DNA of 64,000 nt from Atherix ibis (GCA_958298945.1 OY282606.1:77673622-77737621), one strand, 5' to 3'. Positions 47,984 through 59,450 are shown, counted from the stretch's first letter. A program made the numbers and translations. Notes: generated by a model not told the origin, from the sequence alone.

Positions 47984-48239
47984 CTAAAAAAGTCCAATAT
48001 GCTCCATTAGCTAGTATGATGGAACGGTTAACAGCTGCCTCTGATACATAAAATAAGGAAATGGACAACGTTTCATCCATGAGGGCGTTAGCTACTTTAA
48101 TAGTTTTTTCCACAATTTTATTTTATTTTTATGCATCAATGTTATCCTAGATAAAGTAGTTCTCTTAGGCAGTTATACATCGGTAGGGGCATAGTTTCTG
48201 CTCTTTGTAGCAGTACCGGTGGTAGGCATCAAATGGAAT

Positions 48240-48700
48240 CGCCCTCAGATCCTTAGTTGCACTCCTTTCAATGTTATCACGAACCTAGAAGACTTTCTTT
48301 CATATGGTTTTTTTATCTTAGGAAATAAAAATAAAATCAAACAAACTTAAATCAGGTGATTAGGCGAAGTTAGGAACAAAAACTCGTTGATAGAGATGGC
48401 CATATGATAGAGAGCATTATCTTTATGCAAGTATCTATAATATCCAATCTATCTCAAAAAACCCTTATCCTTCAAGGACTCACTCACCAGCTTTAATATT
48501 AATCGACAATCTGACCTTACAAGGGACTTTCTTCAGTTTTCGATATTGAGGGTCTTGATGAACGAAAAACTTCAATTCTTGATAAGTAATGTTTTCCGTT
48601 AGTTCGTTGCAACTTTTGGTAAGTCAAACTCATGGATTCATCAAGATTAACAGAAAATTTTATGGGACATCGTTGCTCCAAACAGGGTTGCGCAGCTATC
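48240..48700 (-). mobile_element. Mariner relic, minus strand
   Basis: Minus-strand frames read L-E-Q-R-C-P-I-K-F-S-V-N-L-D-E-S-M-S-L-T-Y-Q-K-L (in two parts), R-P-S-I-S-K-T-E-E, then a D-N-A-L-Y-H-M-A-I-S-I-N-E-F-L block and F-Y-F-Y-F-L-like third-Asp remains. The segment with the first Asp is deleted. No terminal repeats were found. Confidence 0.55.
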
Positions 48701-48754
48701 GGATGATATTGAAACGTGTACTAAACGTCTTGGAGGAAATAGTGTGCTAGATAC

Positions 48755-50028
48755 GAGGGTCGTTCAATAAGTCCTTAGAAAATCCGAGAATTTCGTAGTG
48801 TCGGTAAAGATTTTTTTTTGTAAGTAGCATAATCGACAGGAAAGCTGTCAAAATTTCAGCTCGATCCTAGCGTAGGTCAATTTCTATCGTCGATTAAAGT
48901 TAACAACATTTATTTCTGCATAACAATGGAAAAAAGCGAGTTTAGGGCTGTCATCAAACATCTCTATTTGAAAGGCTTAAGTCCGATGAAATCAAAGCCG
49001 AGTTGGATGCAGTTCATGGCACATATGCACCTGTGTTTGCGACGGTTTACAATTGGGTGAATGAATTTAAACGTGGCCGTTCATCCACAAAAGATGAACA
49101 TCGTTCAGGACGCCCAGTTGAGGTGTCTTCTCCTCAAATCATCGACAAAATCCACGATCTGATTTTGAACGATTGGCGAATTAAAGGGCGCGAATTAGTT
49201 GAGGCCACGGCCATATCACAAGGTACAGTCGCTTCAATTTTGCATGAAAAATTGTCTGTGAAAAAAATTTCGGCAAGATGGGTGCCGCGTTTGCTCTCAG
49301 AGGACAATAAGCGCAATCGTGTAGTGGACTCTGAGGCTATGTTGGCACTCTTTCATCGCAATCCTGCCGAATTCGTTCGTCGATATGTCGCTGTGGACGA
49401 AACCTGGATACACTACTACACTCCAGAAACGAAGAGACAGTCAGCACAGTGGATTTTCAAGGGTGAACGGGCTCCGAAGAAGGCAAAAACTGTGCCATCG
49501 GCCGGCAAGGTGATGGCCACGGTCTTTTGGGATTCGCAGGGCATCATTTTTATCGACTACTTGGAAAAAGAAAAAACAATAACAGGAGCGTATTACGCGT
49601 CCTTATTGCAACGGTTGAGCGAGGAAATCAAAGAGAAACACCCCCATCTGAAGAAGAAAAAAATCCTCTTGCATCAGGACAATGCGCGTGTGCACACCTG
49701 CGCTGTTTCCATGGCCAAAATTGTGGAATTGAGAATGGAATTGTTGCAGCATCCCGCTTATTCGCCAGATTTGGCCCCGAGTGACTTGTTTCTTTTCCCC
49801 AATCTGAAGAAATGGCTTGGCGGACGACGGTTCATTTCCAACGAGGACGTCATTGCTCAAACGGATGAGTATTTTGCAGAACTTCCGAAATCCTATTTTG
49901 TTGACGAGATAAAAATTTTGGAAAAACGGTTGAAAAGCTAAAAGGAGATTATGTTGAAAAATAAAATTTTTTTTTTTTAAAAACAGTTTTTTTCCATCTT
50001 TTTCCAAGGACTTATTGAACGACCCTCG
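48755..50028 (+). mobile_element. Mariner element, 1274 bp, nearly intact
   Basis: The element is bounded by TA (48753-48754 and 50029-50030). Its 28-bp terminal repeats begin CGAGGGTCGTTCAATAAGTC and differ at one position. It carries one transposase gene of the expected length. It is by far the least decayed element of the window and so the youngest. Confidence 0.95.
48926..49941 (+). pseudogene. Mariner transposase with a single frameshift
   Basis: The gene starts at ATG 48926 (M-E-K-S-E-F-R-A-V-I-K-H-L-Y-L-K-G-L). One base is lost near 48977-48985, after which the frame continues S-D-E-I-K-A-E-L-D-A-V-H-G to the stop at 49941, about 338 residues in all. Landmarks: the helix-turn-helix with VYNWVNEFKRGR, then WVPRLLSEDNKRNR, VAVDETWIHYYTPE (first Asp), LLHQDNARVHT (second Asp) and YSPDLAPSDLFLFPNLKKW (third Asp, 34 residues after the second). 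All three catalytic Asp are present. If translation began at 49003 or 49015 the protein would lack the first DNA-binding helices, so the copy is probably inactive but only by one base. Confidence 0.92.
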
Positions 50029-50289
50029 TATCTCTAAAAGGGAAGTCCGGAGTATTGACAGATTGCTCTCAGTGATGCCAATCTCATTATTTTTCAATTA
50101 TTTTTATGAGCGATATTGTCGTCGAAAAGGACACAAATATATATAAATGCAGATTAAGGGCTGCAAGAGTTAAAATATTTTCTTATTTGAAGTTAAAGAT
50201 CGCCGCCGACAATAACATGGCGATAGAGTCTACTACTGCTGTACAAGATACTAGTTTTTTCAGTCCTCTATTAATATCCGGAAACAGAA

Positions 50290-50640
50290 ATATTTATCTT
50301 TGAACAATTATTGGTCGTTTACATGAGGATGAACGATTCCGGAGCATATTTAATTACGAGATCCTGGAGCGTTACGGCGATCGGCCGGTTGTGGATCAAA
50401 TTAAGCTCAACATGCTGCGGTGCGCTGCACACTGTATGGATATGGAAGATTCTTCCCGGAAAGTCTACAGAGTCTCCGTTTTTGGTCCCAGAATCGGAGG
50501 TAGTTCCTGCCAGAATACCAAAAACATACTGCGAGTATCGAACTGGTAGACCAAAGCACATGGCCGGGACATATAAAATTCTTTGATTCAGCAAGCCTAA
50601 ACCGGACTCCCGGTGTTCCCGCCATTGATGATGATGAAAG
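50290..50640 (+). pseudogene. Non-LTR retrotransposon ORF2 C-terminal tail
   Basis: Frame reads R-F-R-S-I-F-N-Y-E-I-L-E-R-Y, then V-D-Q-I-K-L-N-M-L-R-C-A-A-H-C-M-D-M-E-D, then R-K-V-Y-R-V-S-V-F-G-P-R-I-G-G, and W..K-A-H-G-R-D in a shifted frame. This corresponds to the INIQRLRWLGHVVRM..R-x-G-x-P module found after the reverse transcriptase of several insect LINEs (RTE-like or related). Only the last 100 or so residues remain. Confidence 0.6.
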
Positions 50641-53300
50641 GGCCGCATCCCAACGTCCATAGTCATATATTCAATAATTGCGTCTGTGAGGACTAGAGAA
50701 ATTTTGTTTTCTTACAAAAGTAATATTTTTTTGTTGAATCTTAAAAATATGGTAATTATTTCAAACTTTTGCTGCCTTTTTTCGAACAAAAATTATAAAT
50801 TCCCTATTTTTAAGAAATTATGTAAGCTAGGGTAAGTTTGTGGTTAATTTTTTTATTTCAGAAGCTCTAAGAGGACTTAGGAGTAAAATTTCGTAGGAGT
50901 AGAAGAATAATCTAGAAAAATAAAACTTTTCCCTCAAAACCACTTTTCAAAAACATATCAAAATATATTTTCATCAACTTAAAAAAAACTTCGAAATAGA
51001 AAAGAAATAAATTACGTGATACGAAACTTAAAAAAAGTCTGACAAAAATAAATTCAATATACTCAAATTTTGTTTTTTTGGATAAACCGATATAATCATG
51101 AATATATAAATTCTTATAACATCAGATATCCTCGTAAAATAAGACAAAAGTATATAAAAAAACAGAGGCTTTGAATAAGATCACTTCCAAAATAATTTAC
51201 TTATCAAGATAATTTTCTATTAAATTAATGGAATTTTTTATTTCAAATATTTTTTATCATTTGACAGTATCTGCAGATTCATCTGTGAGTGTCTAAAGGA
51301 AGGGTGTTATCTTATATAAAGAAGTAAAAGTATTTTCTTCCATAAATTTGTCTTATTTTCTTATAGATGTGACACTATTTATGAATATATGTACTTATTT
51401 ATTTATATTTATGTATCCTTATATGTATATACAAAAAACTTTACAAAAAGTATTTAAAAAAAAAAAACAATTTATCCGCTCATGCAAAATCTTCTTTACA
51501 GTTGAACAAACATTCTTTATATTTTAAGCTCTCTTACATCGTCCGTTTTATAGAATAAAGTAGTGTAAACTTATGAAATGAACTTTAAAAAGCTCCAGAT
51601 TACAATAATTTAAAACTGAGAAATCCTATTGAGTCCTTAAGATAGTATAACAATCACTATAACACATAAGGAAAATTTTCTTAAATTCAACTTTATTTAT
51701 CGGGCCAAACACAGTGCATATTCTTGTACTATCAGAAATTTAAAAAAAAAATTGATACAAAAAATGTACTTGAAAACTCAATAAAATCCTAAAAGTATAC
51801 CAGTTAAAAAAAAAATGCCCGTAAAATTATATGAAAAAATACGACGTTATCATTTTACATACACAATAGACGAAAGGGACATAATTTTCTACTTTATTTG
51901 AGTTCTCACCTAACGTCGATAGGAATTTTGACAAACTTTGTGAGTAATTTTTATTTTGAAATGTTAAAACTAAAATTCAATAAATACAAGGCGGAGCTTA
52001 CCTAAATATCCTTTTCTACGTCATGCGGAAAGCTAAATATCCTTTCCCACATAACACTACCACAGGAAATCTACCGACGCGACGTTAGGAATGGAATTTT
52101 AGTAACAGCAACAAGAAAAGCATCCCTCAGCATTCATTATTCGCCTTCCACAATTTATCGTATAGTTGTACTATTTGCCACCTGCAACCCTATTGTCCAC
52201 AACCCGTACACTTCACGTTGGTAATTCTGTCGAGCACATTCTTCTGAACACTAACACATTCAAAAGAAATTTTCACCACACTGTACCTCTTAAATGTTCT
52301 ATATTTCGAAAGTGGTCCTGTAATTCACACTCCTCACAAAAACTGTTTCCACTACAACAAATTCACTTGCCCCAAAAATCCAACTTTACTTGTGGTGGAA
52401 AATCTTTTTTTACTAACATTTTATGTAAGGACAAACTGTAAAAGAGAATACAGCACACCCTAACCAATGTTGTAATTTTTTTTTCTTCTATCTGTGATAT
52501 TCCCCACACTTTTGTTCCGCAAAATTTTATGGAGCAAATATTAGGACAACGACAGAAATACTATTTTTGGAAACGTTCAAACACAATAAAACCGACTTCT
52601 GCAAATAATCGATCGCATTTAGTTTAGAGAAATATAGAAGAAAAAAATCTTTGAATTCCGGTATGAAATAGATGCGATAAGGAAAAAAAGGATAAATAGT
52701 GAAAAATTATGAAGGTACTGGTATCAATACCTAAAAATTGGTTTACTAAAAAAAAAAGGAAAAATACTTGGAATATGTAGGAAAAAGATTTTCTCTCTGA
52801 TAACAAATAAAATTTTAAGGCTTAGTCATCATATCATTATGTAATCCTGTTAATATTTTCTATATTAAGTTTTGATAAAGATTTGTAGAAAACTATTAAC
52901 TTCTATTGACAACGTAAGAGTTCATATGAATCGATTAGGATTTAGCTAGCAAGAATTTTACTGGAAAATTAAATTGAAATTACAGCGATTTTGATACAAA
53001 AATAAAACTTTTTAATTTAATGTTCTAGGATGGAAGGAAACTTCTCAGAATCTGAATGATTCACTCCACTCTTACCTGCAATTTCCTCTTCGGTAACTAA
53101 TTATTATCCATATTTTAGGTAAATTTTACTTATCCTAGCATTTCTTTTTGAGTAGAACTGCCACCATTTTTTGAGCTCTTAGAAGGAATTATTTGTTTTA
53201 GAAGAATTTTTTTTTCACTATTATTACCATTAATATTTAAACATGCTCTACAATATTTAAAAATATGTCATTGTTCCCTTGAACAACCTATGGACTTGTT
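50641..53300. other. Mostly AT-rich stretch without supported genes
   Basis: A moderately GC-richer tract at 51990-52560 has a 91-codon frame (52166-52441) with scattered Cys and His but no recognised domain. A short direct repeat (CTAAATATCCTTT) lies at 52002-52047. Nothing else is supported. Confidence 0.4.
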
Positions 53301-53754
53301 TTCTTAAGGAAGATGGCAATGCTAATCTATGCAAAATATGAAGTTGTCAAGTGTCCTCATGGTTGTGGCACTAGAAAATGTACTCTGATTCTTATCACGG
53401 AGACCTTACTTACATACAAAGAAGCAAACAAAATTGTGACAAAATTATTTGGCATATTATACATTCAAAAATATAGATTTACTTTTGTAATGCCAAATGA
53501 AAATTATTATATCTCGAACAAATCTTTAGCATCCACTAAAATAACAAGTAAAAAAAAATATTAACCAATGCGTTGTCACTCAGCAAAATAACAAGTAAAA
53601 AAAAGTATTAACCAATGCGTTGTCAACTAATAAATGATTGATGAAAACAATCTCAACCATTCAGTTACTAGTCTGTTTGAATTTTTAAGTGCTCGCGGCC
53701 ATAATGAGAAACAAAAACAATCTGAACCATGTGGTCTCTCATCTAATGTTAAGC
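53301..53754 (+). other. Weak open frames with a tandem duplication
   Basis: Two frames (53313-53564, 83 codons, with K-C-P-H-G-C-G-T-R-K-C; and 53634-53882, 82 codons) are separated by a tandem duplication of about 52 bp (53536-53630, with ACCAATGCGTTGTCA). The Cys pattern of the first is suggestive but not diagnostic of a zinc-binding motif. I do not call a gene. Confidence 0.3.
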
Positions 53755-54665
53755 GACAAAAAACTATACTTCACCATTTAATATTGCCTACGCTTAAAGG
53801 TTCTAACTCAATGTTCACAAGTTTACGGGTGAAAACTTCTCTGGCTGCTACCATTAAGCACTGTTTACATTTGAAGGTTTAGGTTAATGCTGACTTAAAC
53901 TGACGTGAAAATGTCCAGTTCGTTTTGACCAGTTGCGTCTACAACTGAAGGTCTAGTAGGTTTAAATAATCTTAATTCATAAAAAAAATCTAGACATCAC
54001 CATCTGGCACTCTTTACATTTTAAGTTTTAGGTTAAGATTGACGTTAATTTACATGAAAAAAATCCATATCCCAACGGCAGGCAGTGTTTAAATTTGCTG
54101 ACCTGAATTCATATTAAATAATGTAGACTTAATCCTTTAGATTTGATTTAAATTTAGCACATATTATTTCAGGTAAAGATAATCTGGACTTTACCATTAA
54201 GTATTGTTTGAATATCAGATCCATCTGATCAAAATTGAGATAAAATAATATACGAGTATACTCCATTGTCAAATATTATCTATATTTGTTAGTCTAAAGT
54301 TCTTTGTGCTCTAAATTCAGATCTAGAGCTTACCGTTAAGTTTTATTTAAATTTAAGGTTTTAGGCTCATGCCTACTAAATTTTGACTGGAAAATCTGGG
54401 CTTTTCCATTTAGTACCTGATTTAAATTTATGTACAAAAATTTAGAATTCACCTTCTGGTCTAGGTCTTCTGGTCTAAGTTAAATAAATCGGGACCATAT
54501 CGGTTAGTATAGGTCTAGGACCATATCTACTTGAATGTCTAGATTAAAACCCATTTGAAGGTCAAGCTCAATGCTGACTTAAATTTAAGTGAAGAAAATT
54601 CAGACTTCAATGCCAGGGCACTACTTGCATTTGAAGGTTTAAGTAAATGCTAACCTAAGTTTAAG
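53755..54665. repeat. Diverged tandem array, left part
   Basis: Segments with ACCAT(C/T)..GGCACT(G/T)TTTACATTT, AAGGTTTAGGTTAATGCTGA and CTTAAATTTAAGTGAAAA-like blocks recur about every 80-140 bases (near 53853, 53999, 54073, 54193, 54331, 54404, 54607). The same blocks appear after the mariner (55561-55960). Confidence 0.55.
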
Positions 54666-54675
54666 TAAAATAGTA

Positions 54676-55558
54676 CGAGTATCGCGAATTATGAATTTTG
54701 TGGCGTTATGTTAGTACTTATGTCTCTCACTTATGCCGACAAGTTCGGTCATTTTGAATGTTCAGTTAATTTTTGACAGCTGCTTTGCTTGCCCTGTATT
54801 TTGGCTCGTCTTCGATTTTTGCCCATTCCAAAAAATGGATCAAAGAATCTGTTTCGGGAACAAGAAAAAGTCACAGGGGGCCAGATTTGGGAAATACGGT
54901 GTCTGCGGCATTATTAGTGTGTTGTTTTTGGCAAAAATTCGCGCACAAGCAACGATACGGCAGCAGGAGCGTTATCATGGTGCAAAAGCCAATTTTTGTT
55001 CTTCCACAAATCCGGGCGTTTCAGGTGGATTGCTTCGCGCAACTTGCGCATAACTTGCAGGTAATATTCCTTATTTACCGTTCTACTCTTTGGCAAGAAT
55101 TCATGATACACCGTGCCCCTGCAATCGAAGAAAACTGTAAGCAAAACCTTAACATTCGACCGAACTTTGTGCGCTTTTTCGGTATTGGCTCGTGCGGCAG
55201 TTTCCATTGGGATGATTGAGCTTTGGCTTCCACGTCATAACCGTAAGCCCATGATTCGTCACCAGTTACGACCCTTTGGAGCAAATTTGGGTCGTCGCGG
55301 ACAGAGCCCACAACAGCTCCTTAGCAATGTTAATGCGGTGCTGTTTTTGGTCGAAATTGGGCAAAAATCGAAGACAAGCCAAAACACGTGCAAGCAAAGC
55401 AGCTGTCAAAGATTAACTGAACATTCAAAATGGCCGAACTTATCGGTATAAGTGAGAGACATGAGTACCAACATAACGCCACAAATAATCGAAAATCGAA
55501 TATACAATACGTAACCCGCGGAAATTCAAAATTCGCGATACTTTTTGAATAGACCTCG
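54676..55558 (-). mobile_element. Mariner derivative with two inverted 5' ends
   Basis: Same family as 46264. Read on the minus strand, the 5' terminal repeat and leader occupy 55558 down to about 55390. Then come transposase pieces with V-V-T-G-D-E-S-W-A-Y-G-Y-D (first Asp), LWKNKNWLLHHDNAPAAVS (second Asp) and [10 protein letters not shown] (third Asp) near 54870. There the sequence switches to an inverted copy of the 5' end in plus orientation, 54676-54866, including M-D-Q-R-I-C. The left copy has lost most of the terminal repeat. TA flanks both sides. The N-terminal coding part is also deleted, so it is non-autonomous. Confidence 0.85.
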
Positions 55559-55560
55559 TA

Positions 55561-55960
55561 TATGCCCAGTATTGACCATATTTGAAGGTCTAATATTTCT
55601 TTGTGCCCTAAATTCAGATCAAGACGTAATAGTCAAGTTTTGTCTAGATCCAACTATTAAGTGTTATTTGGATTTAAAGTTGCCTACTTAATTTTTGGTG
55701 GAAAAAAACCTTCACCCTATTTATTTAGTATTAACATATTTACTTTTGGAAATTCAGTGGTACAAGAATTCGTCATCTGGCACTGTATATATTTAAAAAA
55801 AAAGGTATACGAGTATAATTGAATATAAATACTTTGTATAAGTCTAGGCCTATGTGTATACCCACTTGATTGTCGAGATCCAAGTCTAGTTATAGATCTA
55901 AGTCAAATCTAACTTAAATTCAGATAAAATCTAAGTTCACACTCGCATAAATATAGAGTA
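55561..55960. repeat. Diverged tandem array, right part
   Basis: Continues the block pattern of 53755-54665 after the mariner: GAAGGTCTAATATTTCTTTG, AAATTCAGATC and a CACTGTATATATTTA-like block. The array was therefore split by the insertion. Confidence 0.5.
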
Positions 55961-57730
55961 AAAACACATTTAAATATTTCGGCCCATATTGACTTTCTAT
56001 ATAAAAAGCGTATTTTTTTTTATATTTATTAGAAAATTTTAAACAATTTCTTACAAAAGAAAATTAAATATTAATTATTTCACAATATAGTTAATACAAA
56101 AAAGTTTATGTTACGAAATAAACAAACGCCATAAAATTGTTAATAGGAAAATAAGGTCTTACAAAACAAACAATATGGAATGAAATATTATTAAAAAGGA
56201 TTAAAGCTTACCAAATTATTAAAATATGAATTAGATAAAAATTCTTTCTGACTAATTTACAATGATTGAATTATTTGTAAGCCGAAAAATGATAGTCAAT
56301 TTTCTCGATTAAAGTTTTTTGTCTGATTCCTTATCAATATTTAAAACTTTTCAGTCTACCCATTCGATCAGAGTTAAAAATCTCAAACATGACCTTAGAT
56401 CTATAGTTTTATGTTAAACAAAACCTAATAAAATAATTTACGAGTTATTTCCACTCATAATATACAAAAGTTTGTAGGATAGATAAATCCTAAATATTAT
56501 GATGGACTCTTTTATAGATTAATTTACGAACAAAAATTTCGTATACAAACAATGATATAATGAAGCTGAACAATATCCAATAAACTCTTTAATTAAATCG
56601 ATTTGAACTATTGTTTAAATAATAAATATGCTTTAACCCATCATGAAAAAAGGTCAAAGCCCATCGAAGAGTGTTTGGCAAAAAAAAATGGTCTTCAGAA
56701 TACTATGAGTATCTATTCTTATCTATAGTTTTTAGCTTTTGTGTAAGAGAAATTAACGCTTGGTTATTTTTGAACTTAAACTTTTTCAAAGAATTCCTAA
56801 ATATTTTGAGAATACTGAACTTTAAATATTATTATTGCTTACAGTCTTACAAAAAATATTTGATGGCCCAAAAAAACCAAAATATATTGCTCACCATGAC
56901 GAAAATTAATGACATTCAGTTAAACTTTGATAAGTGATTTTGCATAAAAATCGGTTCAAAAAGTGTTATCTTTTTCGCAAAAGCATTTGATAATCGCCAT
57001 TTTCGTGGCATAAAAATACACTTTGCTTATCAAGAAACCGTTTCCTCTTAAAAATTAGTCATTTCTGAGTTATTTAGCCTCAATAAAAATCTGCTAAAAT
57101 TATATTATTAAAAATAACACAAAATTTCCGAATTAAGTAGCTTTTACAAGTATAATTTGTACATTATTTTGCCAGGCTTTTCGTGTCGTATCTCTTAACC
57201 TTTTCAAGAAAAATATTCTATGTTTTAAAGTTGTGCTCTGAATCTGCTTGTGAAAGTTGTAGTGTATTTTCTGATTCAGTACACAGCTTTAAAAAAACTA
57301 TTTTCACGGTTTTTACTTTTCAGAAACTAAATAGTATAATTATGATTCCAAAGGCTTGTCTTAGTCCTTAATTAAGAAATAATTCTAAATTCTGGATTGT
57401 CTAAAAAGCCAGTGTGAATCAAAAATTTATAAAGCTATAATGACATACGTTTTTTGACAATTTTATATAAATGTTTATAAACATTTTAAAGGCAATAATT
57501 CCAAGTTTTAATTATTTTCCAAAACTGTTAGAAAAAATAATAAAAAAAAGTAGTTGTTATTTGTCAAAATAAAATTAGTTTTTATATTTGTTCCAAGTAC
57601 AAAAATAAACTAAAGTAAAAGAAATAAACTAAATCAAAAATCTTAATGAACGTTAATTTATCTACGTAACTTTTACTCTCTGCCATGAACCATAATCTTC
57701 CAAATACCGTAATGGCAATGAAAAAACATA
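55961..57730. other. AT-rich stretch without supported genes
   Basis: Open frames of 62-88 codons at 56671-56937 and 57183-57371 show no domain. Nothing else is recognised. Confidence 0.4.
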
Positions 57731-57870
57731 CCAGGTGTATAAGCTTAAATCCGTATTAAGCTACCATGGCCACACCATACTTTTTTTTATGAGTTTGACA
57801 TCTGTCAACTTTAATCAGTGCATATTGTCAACAATTTCGCCCAACAACATAAATTTTTCCTTTGGTAATC

Positions 57871-58859
57871 ATGTCTAGTTTTGTGCCAGAAAAAGAGCAT
57901 ATGCGGGAAGCTCTGCTTTTCTGCTTCAGTTTGAAGAAATCGGCTGCCGAATCACATCGAATGCTTATGGAGGCCTATGGTGACAGTGCTTTATCGGAAA
58001 CAATGTGCCGAGATTGGTTACGTCGGTTCGAAGACGGCAATTTTGACTTGTGGGACAAGAAGCGTGAAAGTCGGTTTAGGAAGGTTGAGGACCATCAATT
58101 GCAGGCTCTTTCGGACGAAAACGATACCCAATCGCAAAAAATGCTTGCGGATCATTTGGATGCTACTCAACCAGCCATTTCCATTCATCTGCGTGCCATG
58201 GGGAAGATTGCAAAGATCGGAAAATGGGTGCCGCATGAATTGAACGATAGGCAGATGGAGCGACGCCAAAACACATTCGAAATCTTGCTCGCGAGACAAA
58301 AAAGAAACCCGTTCCTGCATCGGATTGTGACAGGCGATGAAAAGTGGATATATTTCAAGAATCCTAAACGCAAGAAATCGTGGGTTGATCGCGGCCAACC
58401 AACAACATCTTCCCCAAGACCAAATCGCTTGGGACGGAAGACGATGCTGTGCGTTTGGTGGAATCAGCAGGGTATCGTCTACTATGAGATGTTGAAACCT
58501 GGTGAAACTGTCAATGCTCACCACTACCACCAACAACTGATCAAATTGCACCGTACTCTGCGTGAAAAAAGGACGAATTATCAACAAAGACATGACAACG
58601 GTCATCGCACACGTCAAAAATGGTCCGAAACTACATGGAGACACTCAACTGGGAGGTGCTACCCCACCCCGCTTATTCACCTGACCTGGCCCCCTCCGAC
58701 TACCACCTGTTTTCGTCGATGGACCACGCGCTCCCTGAGCAGCACTTCGATTCTTACGAAGACGTCCGAAAATGGCTTGATGAGTGGTTTGCCTCAAAAG
58801 AGAAGGAATTTTTTTGCGTGGTATCCACAAATTACCCAAAAGATAGGAAAAATGTGTAG
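57871..58859 (+). pseudogene. Mariner transposase, frameshifted late
   Basis: From ATG 57871: [59 protein letters not shown], then [34 protein letters not shown] (first Asp), LCVWWNQQGIVYYEMLKPGE and HDN (second Asp, in a damaged context near 58592). After about 58615 the correct frame is lost. It resumes in another frame as MVRNYMETLNWEVLPHPAYS followed by P-D-L-A-P-S-D (third Asp) to the stop at 58859. Short deletions around the second Asp explain the shift. The family encodes cut-and-paste transposases of about 345 residues. This copy is inactive. Confidence 0.9.
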
Positions 58860-58913
58860 CTAGCGAGAGTAGCTAGCTACACATTTTTTCTATCTTTTGG
58901 GTAATTTGTGGAT
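58823..58913. repeat. Perfect-arm hairpin, 42-bp arms
   Basis: Arms 58823-58864 and 58872-58913 are reverse complements with a single mismatch; the loop is 7 bases (GAGAGTA). The left arm contains the last codons and stop of the mariner transposase, so the right arm is an inverted copy of coding sequence. Confidence 0.93.
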
Positions 58914-58974
58914 AAATTTGTTTTTGATTTCTATGAAAAAAAACATGTGTTTTAAGCTTATACACCTGGTAACA

Positions 58975-59450
58975 TACTAAAGTTTGGTAACTAGGACTGA
59001 ACTTAGACTGGGACACACATACAAGACTTAAAAGATTAGAACTTAAAAGACGATACCTACAACTACTTCGACTTCTAGACAAACATTCTAAACTTACTAT
59101 AGACGGCGAAGTACTTTTATACAATGTCCTACTGAAACCCACCTGGACTTACGGACTAGAATTCTAGGATCCCACTAAGCCTTCCAATTTACGTCGAATT
59201 CAATTCCTTCAATAAGAAATACATCGTACAATTGTTGACGATTCCTTTTATGTTCGTAATACTGTTATCCACCATGATGTTGAAGTCCCATTTGTTTTTG
59301 ATTGGGCTATGTCTCGTTATAAAAAGTTCCATTCTCGTATCTCTAATTATACTAATCCTCTTATTCAAGAACTATCCTCCACTTCCTTTCCTAGAACCAC
59401 CCATCAAAGACTTAAGCGACACTGGCGGCGTAATTTATTAAAATACTAAG
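58975..59450 (+). pseudogene. Jockey-clade LINE ORF2 C-terminus
   Basis: Frames give L-D-L-R-L-T-W-D-T-H-I-R, Y-L-Q-L-L-R-L-L-D-K-H-S-K-L-T, L-L-Y-N-V-L-L-K-P-T-W-T-Y-G-L-E, then R-R-I-Q-F-L-Q and V-R-N-T-V-I-H-H-D-V-E-V-P-F-V. It ends L-K-R-H-W-R-R-N-L-L. This matches the order L-T-W..H, L-L-Y-K..L-K-P-I-W-T-Y-G-I, R-F-Q, I-H-x-D-L of Jockey elements after the catalytic domain. Stops and a shift are present. It directly abuts the mariner on its left. Confidence 0.85.

Larger units (their letters stand above)
57731..58969 (+). mobile_element. Mariner element, 1239 bp, full length with hairpin near 3' end
   Basis: TA-flanked (57729-57730 and 58970-58971), with 19-bp identical terminal repeats CCAGGTGTATAAGCTTAAA. 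One transposase gene fills most of it. The 3' untranslated part contains an inverted duplication of the gene's last 42 bases (58823-58913). Confidence 0.93.

Noticed and set aside
52166..52441. 91-codon frame with several Cys/His
   Set aside because: Spacing of Cys/His fits no zinc-finger class that I know; no other support.
53313..53564. K-C-P-H-G-C-G-T-R-K-C motif as a zinc knuckle or small gene
   Set aside because: Only one partial motif, frame ends in a tandem duplication, no neighbouring exons recognised.
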